DNA from: Streptomyces odonnellii
Lineage (GTDB): Bacteria; Actinomycetota; Actinomycetes; Streptomycetales; Streptomycetaceae
Reading direction: 5' to 3'
Length of the DNA stretch: 64,000 nucleotides
Assembly (NCBI RefSeq): GCF_000981895.1
Contig: NZ_LATD01000030.1
Location: 1-64,000, forward strand
This document shows, one piece after another, positions 62,726-64,000 of the stretch; the stretch's first letter is position 1, and every line of letters starts with the position of its first letter. The position numbers and the translations under genes were made by a program. A model generated the notes under the pieces. It was not told the origin of the DNA. It saw only the letters and a list, made by a program, of their open reading frames with translations, and searched no databases.

Positions 62726-64000
62726 ATGTCAGACCGGACAGTGGACCGGACCCCGCAGCCACCGCGAACGCCGGGCCCCGCCCGACGCGACGCCGTCGAC
62801 CGCTACTTCAGGATCAGCGAGCGCGGTTCGACGTACGCGCGCGAGATCCGCGGCGGCTTCGCCACCTTCTTCACCATGGCCTACATCCTCGTGCTCAACC
62901 CGATCATCCTGGGCGGCGCCGAGGACAAGTTCGGCGCCCATCTCTCCGGGCCGCAGCTCGTCACCGCCACCGCGCTGGTGGCCGCCGTGATGACCGCAGT
63001 CATGGGCCTCGGCGGCAATCTGCCGCTCGCCGTCGCCGCCGGGCTCGGACTCAACGCCGTGGTCGCCTTCCAGCTCGCGCCCCTGATGAGCTGGCCCGAC
63101 GCGATGGGACTGATCGTTCTCGAAGGCCTGCTGATCTGCGCGCTGGTGGTCACCGGGCTGCGCGAGGCCGTCATGCACGCCATCCCGCGGGAACTCAAGC
63201 AGGCCATCAGCGTGGGCATCGGCCTCTTCATCGCCTTCATCGGCTTTGTCGACGCGGGCTTCGTCACCCGGATCCCCGGCGACACCGGCTCCGTACCGGT
63301 GCAGCTCGGCGCCTCGGGACAGCTCACCGGCTGGCCGGTCCTGGTCTTCTGCCTCGGGGTCCTGCTGACCGTCGCCCTGGTGGCGCGCAAGGTGCGGGGC
63401 GCGATCCTCATCGGCATCGTCGTCACGACGGCCGTGGCGGTCGTCATCAACGAGATCGCGGACATCGCGCCCGCCGCCTGGGGACTCACCGCGCCGGCCG
63501 TGCCCGGCGATCTGGTCGCCGCGCCCGACTTCGGGCTCGTCGGCTCCTTCAGCCTGTTCGGGGCGTTCGAGCAGGTCGGGGTGGTCACGCTCGTCCTGCT
63601 GGTCTTCACACTCATGCTGAGCGACTTCTTCGACACCATGGGCACCGTGGTCGGGGTCTCCAGCGAAGCCGGACTCCTCGACGAGCAGGGCAAGGTGCCG
63701 GGCCTCGGCCGGATCCTGCTGATCGACGGCGCGGCGGCGGTGGCGGGCGGCGCCGCCTCGGCTTCCTCCAACACGTCGTACATCGAGTCGGCGGCGGGCG
63801 TCGGCGAGGGCGCCCGTACCGGCTTCGCGTCCCTGGTCACCGGCGCGCTCTTCGGGCTCTCCCTCTTCCTCGCCCCGCTCGCCCTGGTGGTCCCGGCGCA
63901 GGCGGCGGCCCCGGCGCTGGTCGTGGTGGGCTTCCTGCTGATGACGCAGGTACGGCACATCGACTGGGAGAAGTACGAGATAGCGGTCCCGGCCTTCCTG
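62726..64000 (+). CDS. NCS2 family purine/pyrimidine permease, truncated by the window edge
   Basis: The first 425 codons of an NCS2/AzgA-type permease; the gene continues beyond the window. Conserved: RGSTYAREIRGGFATFFTMAYILVLNP at the N-terminus (in part), GLGLNAVVAF (the transport-site glycine-rich turn), GLREAVMHAIPRELKQAISVGIGLFIAFIGF (in part), LMLSDFFDTMGTVVGVS and SASSNTSYIESAAGVGEGARTG. This set is typical of the hypoxanthine/guanine (PbuG/GhxP) branch. ACGAGGAG precedes the ATG. TTAAC-N6-AAAAC at 62644-62659 upstream resembles a GlnR half box. Confidence 0.92.
   Translation, partial: MSDRTVDRTPQPPRTPGPARRDAVDRYFRISERGSTYAREIRGGFATFFTMAYILVLNPIILGGAEDKFGAHLSGPQLVTATALVAAVMTAVMGLGGNLPLAVAAGLGLNAVVAFQLAPLMSWPDAMGLIVLEGLLICALVVTGLREAVMHAIPRELKQAISVGIGLFIAFIGFVDAGFVTRIPGDTGSVPVQLGASGQLTGWPVLVFCLGVLLTVALVARKVRGAILIGIVVTTAVAVVINEIADIAPAAWGLTAPAVPGDLVAAPDFGLVGSFSLFGAFEQVGVVTLVLLVFTLMLSDFFDTMGTVVGVSSEAGLLDEQGKVPGLGRILLIDGAAAVAGGAASASSNTSYIESAAGVGEGARTGFASLVTGALFGLSLFLAPLALVVPAQAAAPALVVVGFLLMTQVRHIDWEKYEIAVPAFL

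Overview
The window is chromosomal DNA of a Streptomyces or very close relative. Evidence: very high GC with strong third-position GC, many GTG starts, ATGA/GTGA-type gene overlaps, mycothiol-type enzymes, WhiA, RbpA, OpcA and the actinobacterial order uvrA-uvrC-rapZ-yvcK-whiA-gap-pgk-tpiA-secG-pgi / pgl-opcA-zwf-tal-tkt / ctaB-ctaA / sufRBDCSU / dapD-dapA. I see no rRNA, tRNA, CRISPR array, prophage or large biosynthetic cluster. About 54 genes are supported; both end genes are cut by the window edge.

Layout. 1-8 kb: the end of a tellurite-locus-type FtsK-like gene, a yybP-ykoY (Mn2+) riboswitch driving terC, two small hydrolase/isomerase genes on the minus strand, uvrA and a Rieske lipoprotein. 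8-13 kb: uvrC-rapZ-yvcK-whiA, translationally coupled after uvrC. 13-16 kb: a secreted M14 carboxypeptidase between strong terminators. 16-25 kb: lower glycolysis (gap, pgk, tpiA), secG, an RbpA paralogue, pgi and a YdbS/YdbT-type PH-domain membrane pair. 24.6-31.2 kb: a minus-strand pentose-phosphate operon tkt-tal-zwf-opcA-pgl. 31.5-37.3 kb: heme A genes ctaB and ctaA, an amidohydrolase and a two-gene ABC exporter. 37.5-44.3 kb: the SUF iron-sulfur operon sufR-sufB-sufD-ferredoxin-sufC-sufS-sufU-sufT. 44.4-53.5 kb: a membrane protein, an SMR-TetR efflux pair, lysine/DAP genes dapD and dapA, and several small accessory genes. 53.7-58 kb: an SDR, a PhoX-type secreted phosphatase, a MITE-like element, and a tandem TerD protein. 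58-64 kb: a sugar-acid locus (udh divergent from kdgD plus an unrecognised probable TIM-barrel enzyme), an MFS exporter and an NCS2 purine permease running off the right edge.

How it works together. The core of the window is carbon flow: glycolysis and the oxidative/non-oxidative pentose-phosphate branches lie back to back, with OpcA as the redox-linked assembly factor of Zwf. Heme A synthesis and Fe-S assembly follow, supplying respiration. Regulatory signals visible in the DNA include the Mn2+ riboswitch, a SufR promoter, a pair of GTAC-N4-GTAC inverted repeats at the SMR-TetR operon, a PafBC-like damage promoter at uvrC, and near-identical divergent promoters between udh and kdgD. Two window-wide patterns stand out: many genes have a TAnnnT box 6-7 nt before the start codon (leaderless arrangement), and several 3' ends carry short tandem duplications (14-22 bp) near the stop codon, some of them before a hairpin. 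The least understood gene with a readable context is 60094-61269 in the sugar-acid locus.
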